A DNA stretch of 64,000 nucleotides, taken from assembly GCF_031178445.1 (NCBI RefSeq), contig NZ_JAPSIY010000005.1:186001-250000 (forward strand). Direction: 5' to 3'. The DNA comes from Microbacterium sp. Lineage in GTDB: Bacteria; Actinomycetota; Actinomycetes; Actinomycetales; Microbacteriaceae. The notes under the pieces are model-generated. The model saw only the letters and a program-made list of their open reading frames with translations. It did no database searches and was not told the origin of the DNA. Below, piece by piece: positions 13,147 to 20,988 of this stretch. A program made the translations under genes and the position numbers. How positions within the stretch are numbered: the stretch's first letter is position 1; every line of letters starts with the position of its first letter.

Positions 13147-13880
13147 CGCCATCCTCTCTCGATCTCGATCAGCGCCTCGCGGGCCGCCTCCCTGTCCTGT
13201 TCGGACGCGCTGCGCCCGGCGAAGCGCACTCCTTCGTAGAGCCGGAGCAGGCGCCTCGTCGGAGCGTCGATCCCGGTGCGGCGGAGCAGGATCCTGAGCG
13301 TGAACTCCGCGGGCGTCTCGCTCCTCCCGCGTGCAGTGCCGGAATCGGCGGCGGTCTCCTCCAGCCCGACCCAGGCTGCGACGATCGCATCGCCGGGCTC
13401 GGCGTAGGTGGTGATGTCGGCGCGTGCCGCAGCGAGGCCGCGACGAATGACCGCAGCGTCCGGCGCCGGTGCCCCGGACTCCGCGCCGAGCGCCTCGGCA
13501 TCCGTCGGTGCGGGGTCCTGCGCAGGTGGGCGCACTGCGCGTGAGCCCGCCCAGCGGAGCAGTGCGCGCACGAGCACGTACGCGACGGCCAGCACCACGG
13601 CGATCACGAGCAGCAGCAGCACGATGCTCATGACCATGCCGAAGATTCCCGTCTCCTCCGGCTGTGCCGGAGGAGACGCCGTCGGGGTCACCTGCTCCTG
13701 CGGGACGACGATCGGGGCAGGACGTTCGGTGTCGGGCAGCGAGATGAGCGGCGGCCCGGCGATGGATGCAGCGAGCATCGCGACCAGGAAGAGCACGAGC
13801 GTGACGATGACGGGCAACCGCAGCGGCCATCGCGGATCATCGGCCGGCCGCGTCCGCTCGTCAGCCGCACCGATCTCCAT
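13143..13880 (-). CDS. DUF4129 domain membrane protein, first gene of the MoxR operon
   Basis: This 245-residue protein has a hydrophobic segment at residues 23-45 (LPVIVTLVLFLVAMLAASIAG), an extracytoplasmic Pro/Thr-rich loop, and a second membrane segment near residues 80-105 (MVMSIVLLLLVIAVVLAVAYV). A soluble C-terminal domain holds the DUF4129 pattern AIVAAWVGLEETAAD, ETPAEFTLRILLRRTGI and RLYEGVRFAGRSASEQD. In other bacteria DUF4129 occurs at the C-terminus of membrane transglutaminase proteins or as a separate gene beside them. Here there is no transglutaminase core. It is the first of five genes joined by 4-base overlaps. No strong ribosome site precedes its ATG. Confidence 0.85.
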   Translation of the reverse strand: MEIGAADERTRPADDPRWPLRLPVIVTLVLFLVAMLAASIAGPPLISLPDTERPAPIVVPQEQVTPTASPPAQPEETGIFGMVMSIVLLLLVIAVVLAVAYVLVRALLRWAGSRAVRPPAQDPAPTDAEALGAESGAPAPDAAVIRRGLAAARADITTYAEPGDAIVAAWVGLEETAADSGTARGRSETPAEFTLRILLRRTGIDAPTRRLLRLYEGVRFAGRSASEQDREAAREALIEIERGWR

Positions 13881-13914
13881 GCAACCACCCTAGGCGTGTG
13901 CCGCGGAGTGGAGG

Positions 13915-14379
13915 TCAGGGCTGTGGATAACCCGGTCGGCGCTCGCGCGGCATGCGGCCCGCGAAAGGGCGCAGCGCCTCTCGGAGTGCGGCCACCGACT
14001 CGAGGTCGAGGCCGGCCCTGGCCATGACCTGCCGCGGAACGTCGACCGCGCGATCGCGCAGAGCGCGGCCAGCGTCGGTCAGCCCGATCTCGAGGCGTCG
14101 TTCATCTCGCGCACTCCGAACCCGCTCGACGATCCCGTCGTGCTCGAGGCGCTTGACGAGTGGCGATGCCGTGGCCGGTTCCAGTGCCAGTTCTTCGGCG
14201 AGCTCGCCGAGAGAGCGCGGCGAACGCTCCCACAGTGCCAGCATCACCAGATACTGCGGATGGGTGAGACCCAGAGGTTCGAGGATGGGGCGGTAGATCG
14301 AGACGACGTTGCGGGCAGCGGTCACCATCGCGAAGCACAGCTGGTTCTCCAGCAGAAGCAGCTCGTCATCGGTCGTCAC
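13915..14379 (-). CDS. MarR-family repressor, OhrR-type
   Basis: A 154-residue winged-helix repressor. The N-terminus ENQLCFAMVTAARNVVSIY places Cys15 and Tyr29 exactly where Bacillus OhrR has its peroxide-sensing cysteine and one of the partner tyrosines. The second partner position holds His40 in LTHPQYLVML. The recognition region ELALEPATASPLVKRLEHDG and wing RSARDERRLEIGLTDAG are canonical MarR. It likely senses organic hydroperoxides by Cys oxidation and represses its own promoter and the divergent gene at 14422. No ohr peroxidase gene is adjacent, so the true target may lie elsewhere. An alternative reading is a general MarR regulator that has kept the Cys. Confidence 0.88.
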   Translation of the reverse strand: MTTDDELLLLENQLCFAMVTAARNVVSIYRPILEPLGLTHPQYLVMLALWERSPRSLGELAEELALEPATASPLVKRLEHDGIVERVRSARDERRLEIGLTDAGRALRDRAVDVPRQVMARAGLDLESVAALREALRPFAGRMPRERRPGYPQP

Positions 14380-14404
14380 CCATGCATCCTATCCACACGA
14401 ACAG

Positions 14405-14416
14405 TTAGTACACTAA
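14405..14416. promoter_or_regulatory. Palindrome between the OhrR-type gene and the divergent small gene
   Basis: TTAGT and ACTAA form a 5-bp inverted repeat with a 2-base spacer in the 42-base divergent promoter region, 26 bases from the repressor ATG and 6 bases from the other ATG. Position and symmetry fit a MarR/OhrR operator. The protein-site match is inferred. Confidence 0.5.
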
Positions 14417-14421
14417 TGATC

Positions 14422-14664
14422 ATGTCCGAGCACCCACCCCGCGTGCCGTTGCGCACCCGCATCCGCGAGGCCGGCGGCGTGTACGCCTGGCTCAACTCCC
14501 GGCTGATCCGCTATGCGGGCCCCGCTTCCGTCGGCCCCTACGAGAGCACCCCTCCCCCGACGGCCGCGGAACGCGCCGAACGGGCGTGCCCGCTGTGCGG
14601 GGCTGCGATGAACCGGCATCAGATCGACCGCAGCGGCCCGAAGCCGCTCGTGCACTGTCCCTGA
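14422..14664 (+). CDS. Small zinc-ribbon-like protein
   Basis: An 80-residue protein with no named family that I recognise. Seen: a basic helical N-terminus (RTRIREAGGVYAWLNSRLIRYAG), a Pro-rich linker, and a C-terminal motif ACPLCGAAMNRHQIDRSG ending in LVHCP. Cys56, Cys59, His66 or His78, and Cys79 could bind one zinc. It is divergent from the OhrR-type repressor, with the palindrome at 14405-14416 overlapping its probable promoter, so it is likely controlled by that repressor. There is no clear ribosome site and translation may be leaderless. An in-frame ATG two codons earlier (14416) is the alternative start. Confidence 0.72.
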   Translation: MSEHPPRVPLRTRIREAGGVYAWLNSRLIRYAGPASVGPYESTPPPTAAERAERACPLCGAAMNRHQIDRSGPKPLVHCP

Positions 14665-14730
14665 AGGCCGTCGCGTCGATCGCGGGAGACGGTTCGATGC
14701 CGAGCCGACGTCGCCAGGCACACCGGGGCC

Positions 14731-14892
14731 TCACCGTCCCCGCGCCACATCGAGCCAGAACTCCAGTGCATCGTCATCCAGCACGCAGAGCTCGACGATC
14801 CGCTTCTTCTCCAGCGCGGGCTCGCCGGACAGCAGTGCGCGCACCCGATCGGTGAGCCGGTCTTCAGCAGCGTCCGCCCCGGTCTCCAGCCG
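14731..14892 (-). pseudogene. Remnant of a small gene in frame behind uvrB, possibly TfoX-like
   Basis: After the uvrB TGA, the same frame stays open for 54 codons to a TGA at 14731. It reads as real protein: DAAEDRLTDRVRALLSGEP, then ALEKKRIVELCVLDDDALEF and WLDVARGR. There is no ATG in this frame, and the only ordinary start is an internal GTG (VRALLSG). An ATG overlapping the uvrB stop (ATGA) lies in another frame, reads [10 protein letters not shown] and stops. One base fewer in its GGGG run would join it to the long frame. The start resembles the N-terminus of TfoX-family proteins and the end resembles their C-terminus, with the middle missing. That family link is my inference and is weak. 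Confidence 0.45.
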
Positions 14893-16962
14893 TCATGCGT
14901 GGCCCGCCCGTTCCATCGCGCGCAGCTCCTTCTTGAGGTCCTGCACCTCGTCACGCAGACGCGCGGCGAGTTCGAACTTCAGCTCCGCGGCGGCGGCCAG
15001 CATCTGATCCGACAGATCGGCGATGGTCTCCTCGAGCTGCAGGGCACCTTCGGCCGCGATCCCCTCGCGTCGGAGGTTGGGTGTCGGAGACTTGCCCCGC
15101 CCCGCCTTGCCCCGGCTCGCGCGCATGTCCGCTGTATCAGCCGCCTCGCGCGCGAGCACCTCAGTGATGTCGGCGATCCGCTTGCGCAGCGGCTGCGGAT
15201 CGATGCCGTTCGCCTTGTTGTAGGCGATCTGCTTCTCGCGCCGCCGCTCAGTCTCCTCGATGGCGTTGCGCATCGAATCCGTCATGTTGTCGGCGTACAT
15301 GTGCACCTGGCCAGAGACGTTTCGCGCCGCGCGGCCGATGGTCTGGATCAGTGAGGTGCCCGAGCGGAGGAATCCCTCCTTGTCGGCATCCAGGATCGCG
15401 ACCAGTGAGACCTCGGGAAGGTCGAGACCTTCCCGCAGCAGGTTGATGCCCACGAGCACGTCGTACACGCCGGCACGAAGCTCGGTGAGCAGTTCGACTC
15501 GGCGCAGGGTGTCGACATCCGAGTGCAGATAGCGCACCCGCACCCCGTGCTCGCCGAGGAAGTCGGTGAGCTCCTCCGCCATCTTCTTCGTGAGCGTGGT
15601 GACGAGCACGCGCTCATCACGCTCGACGCGCAGCCGGATCTCCTCGAGCAGGTCGTCGATCTGCCCCTTGGACGGCTTGACGATGATCTCCGGGTCGATG
15701 AGACCGGTCGGGCGGATGATCTGCTCGACCACCCCGTCGGCGATCCCCATCTCATACTTGCCCGGCGTCGCCGACAGGTACACGGTCTGGCCGATTCGGT
15801 TCTTGAACTCGTCCCACCGCAGTGGCCTGTTGTCCATGGCGCTCGGCAGACGGAAGCCGTGCTCGACGAGGGTCCGCTTGCGCGACGCGTCGCCCTCGTA
15901 CATCGCGCCGATCTGAGGCACGGTGACGTGCGACTCGTCGATGACGAGCAGGAAGTCGTCGGGGAAGAAGTCCAGCAGCGTGTGCGGCGGTTCCCCAGCC
16001 TGGCGGCCGTCCATGTGCCGGGAGTAGTTCTCGATGCCGGAGCAGAAGCCCAGCTGCTGCAGCATCTCCAGGTCGAAGGTCGTGCGCATGCGAAGCCGCT
16101 GCGCCTCGAGCAGCTTGCCCTGGCGTTCCAGTTCGGCGAGCCGCTCGGCGAGTTCGGCCTCGATGGTGCCGATCGCGCGCTGCACGACATCCGTTCCGGC
16201 CACGTAGTGCGACGCGGGGAAGATCGGCACCGAATCGAGCTTGGCGATGACCTCGCCGGTCAGCGGGTGCAGCGAGTAGAGCGCCTCGATCTCGTCGCCG
16301 AACAGCTCGATGCGGATCGCATGCTCCTCGTACACGGGGATGATCTCGATCGTGTCGCCGCGGACGCGGAAGTTGCCCCGCGAGAAGTCGACGTCGTTGC
16401 GGTTGTACTGCATCGCGATGAACTGCCGGATGAGTGCGTCGCGGTCGTACCGCTCCCCCACCTGCAGCGCGACCATCGCACGAAGGTACTCCTCCGGTGC
16501 GCCCAGGCCGTAGATGCATGACACGGTGGAGACCACGACGACGTCCCGCCGGCTCAGCAGCGAGTTCGTCGTGGAATGCCTCAGCCTCTCGACCTCGGCG
16601 TTGATCGACGAGTCCTTCTCGATGAAGGTGTCGGTCTGCGGCACGTAGGCCTCTGGCTGGTAGTAGTCGTAGTACGAGACGAAGTACTCCACTGCGTTGT
16701 GGGGCATCAGCTCGCGGAACTCGTTCGCCAGCTGCGCCGCCAGCGTCTTGTTGTGCGCCAGCACCAGCGTGGGACGCTGCACCTGCTCCACCAGCCACGC
16801 GGTCGTCGCCGATTTGCCCGTTCCCGTCGCACCGAGCAGCACCACGTCCGTCTCGCCCGCGTTGATGCGCGCGGCGAGTTCGGCGATCGCCTGAGGCTGG
16901 TCACCCGCCGGGACGTACTCGCTGACGACCTCGAAGGGGCGGACGCTGCGCGTGGGTTGCAT
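14893..16962 (-). CDS. uvrB: Excinuclease ABC subunit B
   Basis: DNA-damage verification helicase of nucleotide excision repair, working between UvrA and UvrC. It has 689 residues. Seen: the Walker [15 protein letters not shown] near residue 45, the beta-hairpin region [18 protein letters not shown], helicase motif [16 protein letters not shown], motif [11 protein letters not shown], and the C-terminal UVR motif [19 protein letters not shown] that binds UvrC. I chose the ATG giving [23 protein letters not shown]. The frame is open to 16992 but adds nothing conserved. It stands apart from uvrA/uvrC, as is usual. A 54-codon open frame follows its TGA (separate entry). Confidence 0.98.
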   Translation of the reverse strand: MQPTRSVRPFEVVSEYVPAGDQPQAIAELAARINAGETDVVLLGATGTGKSATTAWLVEQVQRPTLVLAHNKTLAAQLANEFRELMPHNAVEYFVSYYDYYQPEAYVPQTDTFIEKDSSINAEVERLRHSTTNSLLSRRDVVVVSTVSCIYGLGAPEEYLRAMVALQVGERYDRDALIRQFIAMQYNRNDVDFSRGNFRVRGDTIEIIPVYEEHAIRIELFGDEIEALYSLHPLTGEVIAKLDSVPIFPASHYVAGTDVVQRAIGTIEAELAERLAELERQGKLLEAQRLRMRTTFDLEMLQQLGFCSGIENYSRHMDGRQAGEPPHTLLDFFPDDFLLVIDESHVTVPQIGAMYEGDASRKRTLVEHGFRLPSAMDNRPLRWDEFKNRIGQTVYLSATPGKYEMGIADGVVEQIIRPTGLIDPEIIVKPSKGQIDDLLEEIRLRVERDERVLVTTLTKKMAEELTDFLGEHGVRVRYLHSDVDTLRRVELLTELRAGVYDVLVGINLLREGLDLPEVSLVAILDADKEGFLRSGTSLIQTIGRAARNVSGQVHMYADNMTDSMRNAIEETERRREKQIAYNKANGIDPQPLRKRIADITEVLAREAADTADMRASRGKAGRGKSPTPNLRREGIAAEGALQLEETIADLSDQMLAAAAELKFELAARLRDEVQDLKKELRAMERAGHA

Positions 16963-17054
16963 GCTTACCAGCGTAGAGCGGCCCACCGACACCGGCGCTC
17001 CCTTGGCCGAAGCGACCAGCGGCCGGCCGAAGGACGAGACCCTAGAGTGGAGCG

Positions 17055-17669
17055 GTGATCGAGTTCGTCATCGGCTCCAGCCTCGCCGCATCCGCAGGTC
17101 TGAACGCCTGGATGCCGCTGTTCCTGCTCGGGCTCGCCGACCGCCTGATCCCCGCGATCCAGCTGCCTTCGGGCTGGTCGTGGCTCTCCGGCGACATCGC
17201 ACTGTGGGTCCTCGGCGTGCTGCTCGTGCTCGAGATCGTCGCCGACAAGGTCCCCGCTCTCGACTCGGTCAACGACATCGTGCAGAGCATCCTCCGTCCC
17301 GCCGCCGGCGGCATCGCTTTCGGTGCGGGCTCCAGCGCTCAGACGATCGCCGTCACCGATCCGGCGGCGTTCTTCACCGACAACGCCTGGGTTCCGATCG
17401 TGGCTGGCATCGCGATCGCGCTCGTCGTGCATGTCGTGAAGGCGACGGGCAGAGTGGCGGCCAACGCGATGACGGGCGGAATGGCCGCTCCTGCTCTCAG
17501 CGCTGCGGAGGACGGCGCATCGTTCGCGCTGGCGGCTGCGGCCATCGTCGTCCCCCTGCTCGCACTGGCGATGCTTGTGGGCCTCGCAGCCGGTGCCGTC
17601 GTGCTCGCGCGTCGGATACGGGCGCGACGCCGGCAGCCGGAGGCGGGTACTGGGTCTGCGGGCGGCTGA
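17055..17669 (+). CDS. DUF4126 membrane protein
   Basis: A 204-residue integral membrane protein of the DUF4126 type. Its N-terminal [21 protein letters not shown], the central [27 protein letters not shown] and the later [13 protein letters not shown] segment ([19 protein letters not shown]) are the recognisable family features. Four to five membrane segments are predicted, with a short Arg-rich cytoplasmic tail. Function is unknown. The GTG start has GGAG four bases upstream and is divergent from uvrB across 92 bases. Its stop faces coaE on the other strand, so it appears to be a single-gene transcript. Confidence 0.9.
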   Translation: MIEFVIGSSLAASAGLNAWMPLFLLGLADRLIPAIQLPSGWSWLSGDIALWVLGVLLVLEIVADKVPALDSVNDIVQSILRPAAGGIAFGAGSSAQTIAVTDPAAFFTDNAWVPIVAGIAIALVVHVVKATGRVAANAMTGGMAAPALSAAEDGASFALAAAAIVVPLLALAMLVGLAAGAVVLARRIRARRRQPEAGTGSAGG

Positions 17670-17693
17670 GCCTCCCCGGCGCATCCGGTCCGA

Positions 17694-18293
17694 TCACGCC
17701 GGCCGGATCCGTGCCCACAGTGCGTCGACCTGCGACAACGTGTGCTCGAGAGTTCCGGAGGTGTCGACGAGCACGTCGGCGATGGCACGCCGCTGATCGT
17801 CGTCGATCTGGGCGGCGACCCGCGCTCTCGCGCTTTCGGCATCCAGCCCCCGCATCTCCACCAGCCGGCGGATCCGCTGCTCTGCCGGGGCGTCGGCCAC
17901 CACGACCAGATCCCACGGATCATCCCGGCGAGCCTCCGCGAGCAGCGGCACGTCGTAGACCACCACAGCATCCGGGTCAGCGGCGAACGCCTCGCGGAAG
18001 CGTCGTTCCGACTCGATTCGGACGGCAGGATGCACGATCGCGTTCAGCCGGGCGAGCCTGGCTGGATCCCCGAAGACCTCGGCGCCCAGCGCCGCACGAT
18101 CGAGGTCGCCGTCAGGCCGGATCACCTTCCTCCCGAACTCCGAGGCGATCTGCGCCAGCACGGGCGATCCCGGCCTCTGCACATCGCGCACGATCCGATC
18201 CGCGTCCACGACGACGGCGCCGTGCTCGGCGAGGCGTGCTGCGATGGTCGACTTGCCCGAGGCGATGCCCCCGGTGAGCGCGATGAGCGGCAT
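17694..18293 (-). CDS. coaE: Dephospho-CoA kinase
   Basis: Catalyses the last step of coenzyme A synthesis, ATP-dependent phosphorylation of the 3'-hydroxyl of dephospho-CoA. It has 199 residues, near the usual 200. Seen: Walker A LTGGIASGKSTIAARL at residues 5-20, the acceptor-site DADRIVRDVQRPGSPVL, the lid HPAVRIESERRFREA, and VVYDVPLLAEARRDDPWDLVVVV-like core strand motif ending in ADAPAEQRIRRL. Some actinobacterial homologues carry a C-terminal extension, but this one does not. It lies about 100 bases downstream of rpsA in the same direction, the usual rpsA-coaE order, with a hairpin between that may reduce read-through. Confidence 0.96.
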   Translation of the reverse strand: MPLIALTGGIASGKSTIAARLAEHGAVVVDADRIVRDVQRPGSPVLAQIASEFGRKVIRPDGDLDRAALGAEVFGDPARLARLNAIVHPAVRIESERRFREAFAADPDAVVVYDVPLLAEARRDDPWDLVVVADAPAEQRIRRLVEMRGLDAESARARVAAQIDDDQRRAIADVLVDTSGTLEHTLSQVDALWARIRPA

Positions 18294-18336
18294 GCCTCAA
18301 TCCTGGCACGGCGCGCCGACGGCTCCCGCTTACGCG

Positions 18337-18381
18337 AAGCGGGCCGCCACGCCCACCCGAGGGTGAGGTGACGGCCCGCTT
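18337..18381 (-). terminator. Hairpin between rpsA and coaE
   Basis: A 10-bp perfect inverted repeat, AAGCGGGCCG with CGGCCCGCTT, flanks a 25-base loop that can itself fold. It starts about 15 bases after the rpsA stop. No U-run follows, so it may only attenuate transcription into coaE. Confidence 0.6.
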
Positions 18382-18395
18382 CTGAAGGGTGTGCT

Positions 18396-19850
18396 TTACG
18401 CGTTGCCGCCCGAGAGCTTCTCGCGCAGAGCGGCGAGAGCCTCGTCGTCGGCCAGGGTGCCGGCACCGGCGGAGTCGCTCGAGAACGACGGAGCGACGAA
18501 CTCGTCGCCCGCGGCGGCCTCGGCCTCTGCTGCCTTGAGCACCTGAGCCTTGTGCGCCTCCCAGCGAGCCTGGGCTGCGGCGTACTCCTGCTCCCATGCC
18601 TCGCGCTGAGCGTCGAAGCCTTCCTTCCAGGCGCCGGTCTCCGGGTCGAAGCCCTCCGGGTACTTGTACTCGCCGTTCTCGTCGTACTCGGCGAGCATGC
18701 CGTACAGAGCCGGGTCGAACTCGGTGCCGTAGGGGTCGACAGACTCGTTGGCCTGCTTCAGCGACAGCGAGATGCGACGACGCTCGAGGTCGATGTCGAT
18801 GACCTTGACGAAGACCTCCTCGCCCACCGACACGACCTGCTCGGCCAGCTCGACGTGCTTGCTCGAGAGCTCCGAGATGTGCACGAGGCCCTCGATGCCG
18901 TCAGCGACACGCACGAACGCGCCGAACGGAACCAGCTTCGTGACCTTGCCCGGGGTGACCTGGCCGATGGCGTGGGTACGGGCGAAGACCTGCCACGGGT
19001 CCTCCTGGGTCGCCTTCAGCGACAGCGAGACGCGCTCGCGGTCCAGGTCGACCTCGAGGATCTCGACGGTGACCTCCTGGCCGACCTCGACGACCTCGGA
19101 AGCGTGCTCGATGTGCTTCCACGACAGCTCGGAGACGTGCACGAGGCCGTCCACGCCACCCAGGTCGACGAACGCACCGAAGTTGACGATCGACGAGACG
19201 ACGCCCTTGCGGACCTGGCCCTTGTGAAGGTTGTTCAGGAACGTGGTGCGCGACTCCGACTGCGTCTGCTCGAGCAGCGCACGGCGGCTGAGCACGACGT
19301 TGTTGCGGTTCTTGTCCAGCTCGAGGATCTTCGCCTCGAGCTCCTGACCCAGGTAAGGGGTGAGGTCGCGGACGCGACGCAGCTCGATCAGCGATGCCGG
19401 CAGGAAGCCGCGCAGGCCGATGTCGACGATGAGGCCGCCCTTGACGACCTCGATGACGGTGCCGGTGACGACCCCGTCGTTCTCCTTGATCTTCTCGACG
19501 TCACCCCAGGCGCGCTCGTACTGCGCGCGCTTCTTGGAGAGGATCAGACGGCCTTCCTTGTCCTCCTTCTGGAGGACGAGGGCCTCGACCTGGTCGCCGA
19601 CGGCGACGACCTCGTTGGGGTCGACGTCATGCTTGATGGAGAGCTCGCGGGAGGGGATGACGCCCTCGGTCTTGTAGCCGACGTCGAGCAGAACCTCATC
19701 GCGGTCGATCTTGACGATCGTGCCCTCGATGATGTCGCCGTCGTTGAAGAACTTCAGGGTCTTCTCGACCGCGGCCAGGAAGTCCTCAGCAGAGCCGATG
19801 TCATTGATCGCGACCTGCTTGGTGGCCGGGGCGGTCGTTGCGCTAGTCAT
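18396..19850 (-). CDS. rpsA: 30S ribosomal protein S1
   Basis: RNA-binding ribosomal protein that helps place mRNA on the 30S subunit. It has 484 residues with four S1 OB-fold repeats: starting near residues 35 (DGDIIEGTIVKIDRDEVLLD), 120 (GVVTGTVIEVVKGGLIVDIG), 205 (GQVRKGVVSSIVNFGAFVDL) and 290 (IGQVTPGKVTKLVPFGAFVR). The actinobacterial form has four S1 domains, not six as in E. coli. An acidic C-terminal tail holds a repeat of E/W-rich segments (PEGFDPETGAWKEGFDAQ). The ATG was chosen for the conserved TTAPATKQVAINDIGSAEDF start. AAGGAC lies 11 bases upstream. The frame is open much further upstream but without similarity. Confidence 0.97.
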   Translation of the reverse strand: MTSATTAPATKQVAINDIGSAEDFLAAVEKTLKFFNDGDIIEGTIVKIDRDEVLLDVGYKTEGVIPSRELSIKHDVDPNEVVAVGDQVEALVLQKEDKEGRLILSKKRAQYERAWGDVEKIKENDGVVTGTVIEVVKGGLIVDIGLRGFLPASLIELRRVRDLTPYLGQELEAKILELDKNRNNVVLSRRALLEQTQSESRTTFLNNLHKGQVRKGVVSSIVNFGAFVDLGGVDGLVHVSELSWKHIEHASEVVEVGQEVTVEILEVDLDRERVSLSLKATQEDPWQVFARTHAIGQVTPGKVTKLVPFGAFVRVADGIEGLVHISELSSKHVELAEQVVSVGEEVFVKVIDIDLERRRISLSLKQANESVDPYGTEFDPALYGMLAEYDENGEYKYPEGFDPETGAWKEGFDAQREAWEQEYAAAQARWEAHKAQVLKAAEAEAAAGDEFVAPSFSSDSAGAGTLADDEALAALREKLSGGNA

Positions 19851-20043
19851 GTAGTGGGTTGTCCTTGTGAATGGAAACTCGGGCCTCGGACTCTGGCGTG
19901 CCAGGATGATGCCGAGGCGGATGGATTTGGATTGCTTGTCACGAAGGCATGCGGATGCTCGCCACGAATGACACTTCAGATTATCAGATCCGCCCGCCTT
20001 CCCGCACGCCTGTTCCACCTGCCAGCCCTCGTATGCTGATGCC

Positions 20044-20961
20044 GTGACCGGACGCCTGATGCTGCTCGACACCGCAAGCCTGTACTTCCGCGCCTTCTAC
20101 GGGGTGCCGGACAAGGTGAAGGCTCCGGACGGGTCGTCCGTGAACGCCGCCAGAGGGTTGCTCGACATCATCGCGAAGCTGGTCACCACCTACCGTCCGT
20201 CCGAGCTCATCGCGTGCTGGGACGACGACTGGCGCCCGCAGTGGCGCGTCGACCTGATCCCCAGCTACAAGGCGCATCGGGTCGTGGAAGTGGTGCCGAG
20301 CGGTCCGGACGTCGAGGAGGTGCCCGACCCGCTGGAGCAGCAGATCCCGCTGATCAGGGAGGCGCTCGACGTGCTCGGCATCCCGATCATCGGCGCGGCC
20401 GAGCACGAGGCCGATGACGTGATCGGCACACTCGCCACCCATGCGACGCTGCCCGTGGACATCGTCACCGGCGACCGCGATCTGTTCCAGCTCGTCGACG
20501 ACGCACGCGACGTGCGGGTGATCTACACGGCACGCGGCATGAGCAACCTCGAGATCGTGACCGACCGCACCGTCGTCGCGAAGTACGGCGTGCTCCCCGT
20601 TCAGTACGCGGACTTCGCCACCATGCGGGGCGATGCCTCCGACGGGCTCCCCGGCGTCAAGGGCGTCGGCGAGAAGAGCGCCGCCACGCTGCTGCAGGCG
20701 CACGGCGATCTCGACGGCATCCGCGCCGCGGCGAAGGCGGGAGCGCTGAGCGCATCGGCATCCGCCCGCTTCGAGGCGGCCGCCTCCTACCTCGATGTCG
20801 CCCCGACCGTCGTGCGGGTGGCGACCGATCTCGACATCGCCGCCCCCGGCACCCGCCTGGGTGCGCTCACGGAGGATGAGAGGGCGTCCGCCGAGGCGCT
20901 CGCCGAGCAGTGGAACCTCGGCACGTCGATGACGCGGGCGATCACTGCGCTCACGCTCTGA
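20044..20961 (+). CDS. 5'-3' exonuclease, Pol I N-terminal type
   Basis: A 305-residue stand-alone 5' nuclease like the N-terminal domain of DNA polymerase I. It is expected to remove RNA primers or flaps and to cut branched DNA. Seen: N-terminal LMLLDTASLYFRAFYG (metal Asp), the acidic cluster AAEHEADDVIGTLA, VDIVTGDRDLFQLVDD, and the helix-3-turn-helix GDASDGLPGVKGVGEKSAATLL. All main metal-binding acidic residues appear present, so it should be active. The GTG start gives the family N-terminus. It is divergent from rpsA over 193 bases, in which I found no clear operator. Its stop faces the PHP gene across a small hairpin. Confidence 0.93.
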   Translation: MTGRLMLLDTASLYFRAFYGVPDKVKAPDGSSVNAARGLLDIIAKLVTTYRPSELIACWDDDWRPQWRVDLIPSYKAHRVVEVVPSGPDVEEVPDPLEQQIPLIREALDVLGIPIIGAAEHEADDVIGTLATHATLPVDIVTGDRDLFQLVDDARDVRVIYTARGMSNLEIVTDRTVVAKYGVLPVQYADFATMRGDASDGLPGVKGVGEKSAATLLQAHGDLDGIRAAAKAGALSASASARFEAAASYLDVAPTVVRVATDLDIAAPGTRLGALTEDERASAEALAEQWNLGTSMTRAITALTL

Positions 20962-20972
20962 GCGCGGGTCTC

Positions 20973-20988
20973 GGGCGGATGTCCGCCC
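20973..20988. terminator. Short hairpin between convergent genes
   Basis: GGGCGGA and TCCGCCC form a tight palindrome (6 bp with a 4-base loop) between the stop of the exonuclease gene and the stop of the PHP gene. It could act as a two-way terminator. No U-tract is present. Confidence 0.4.
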
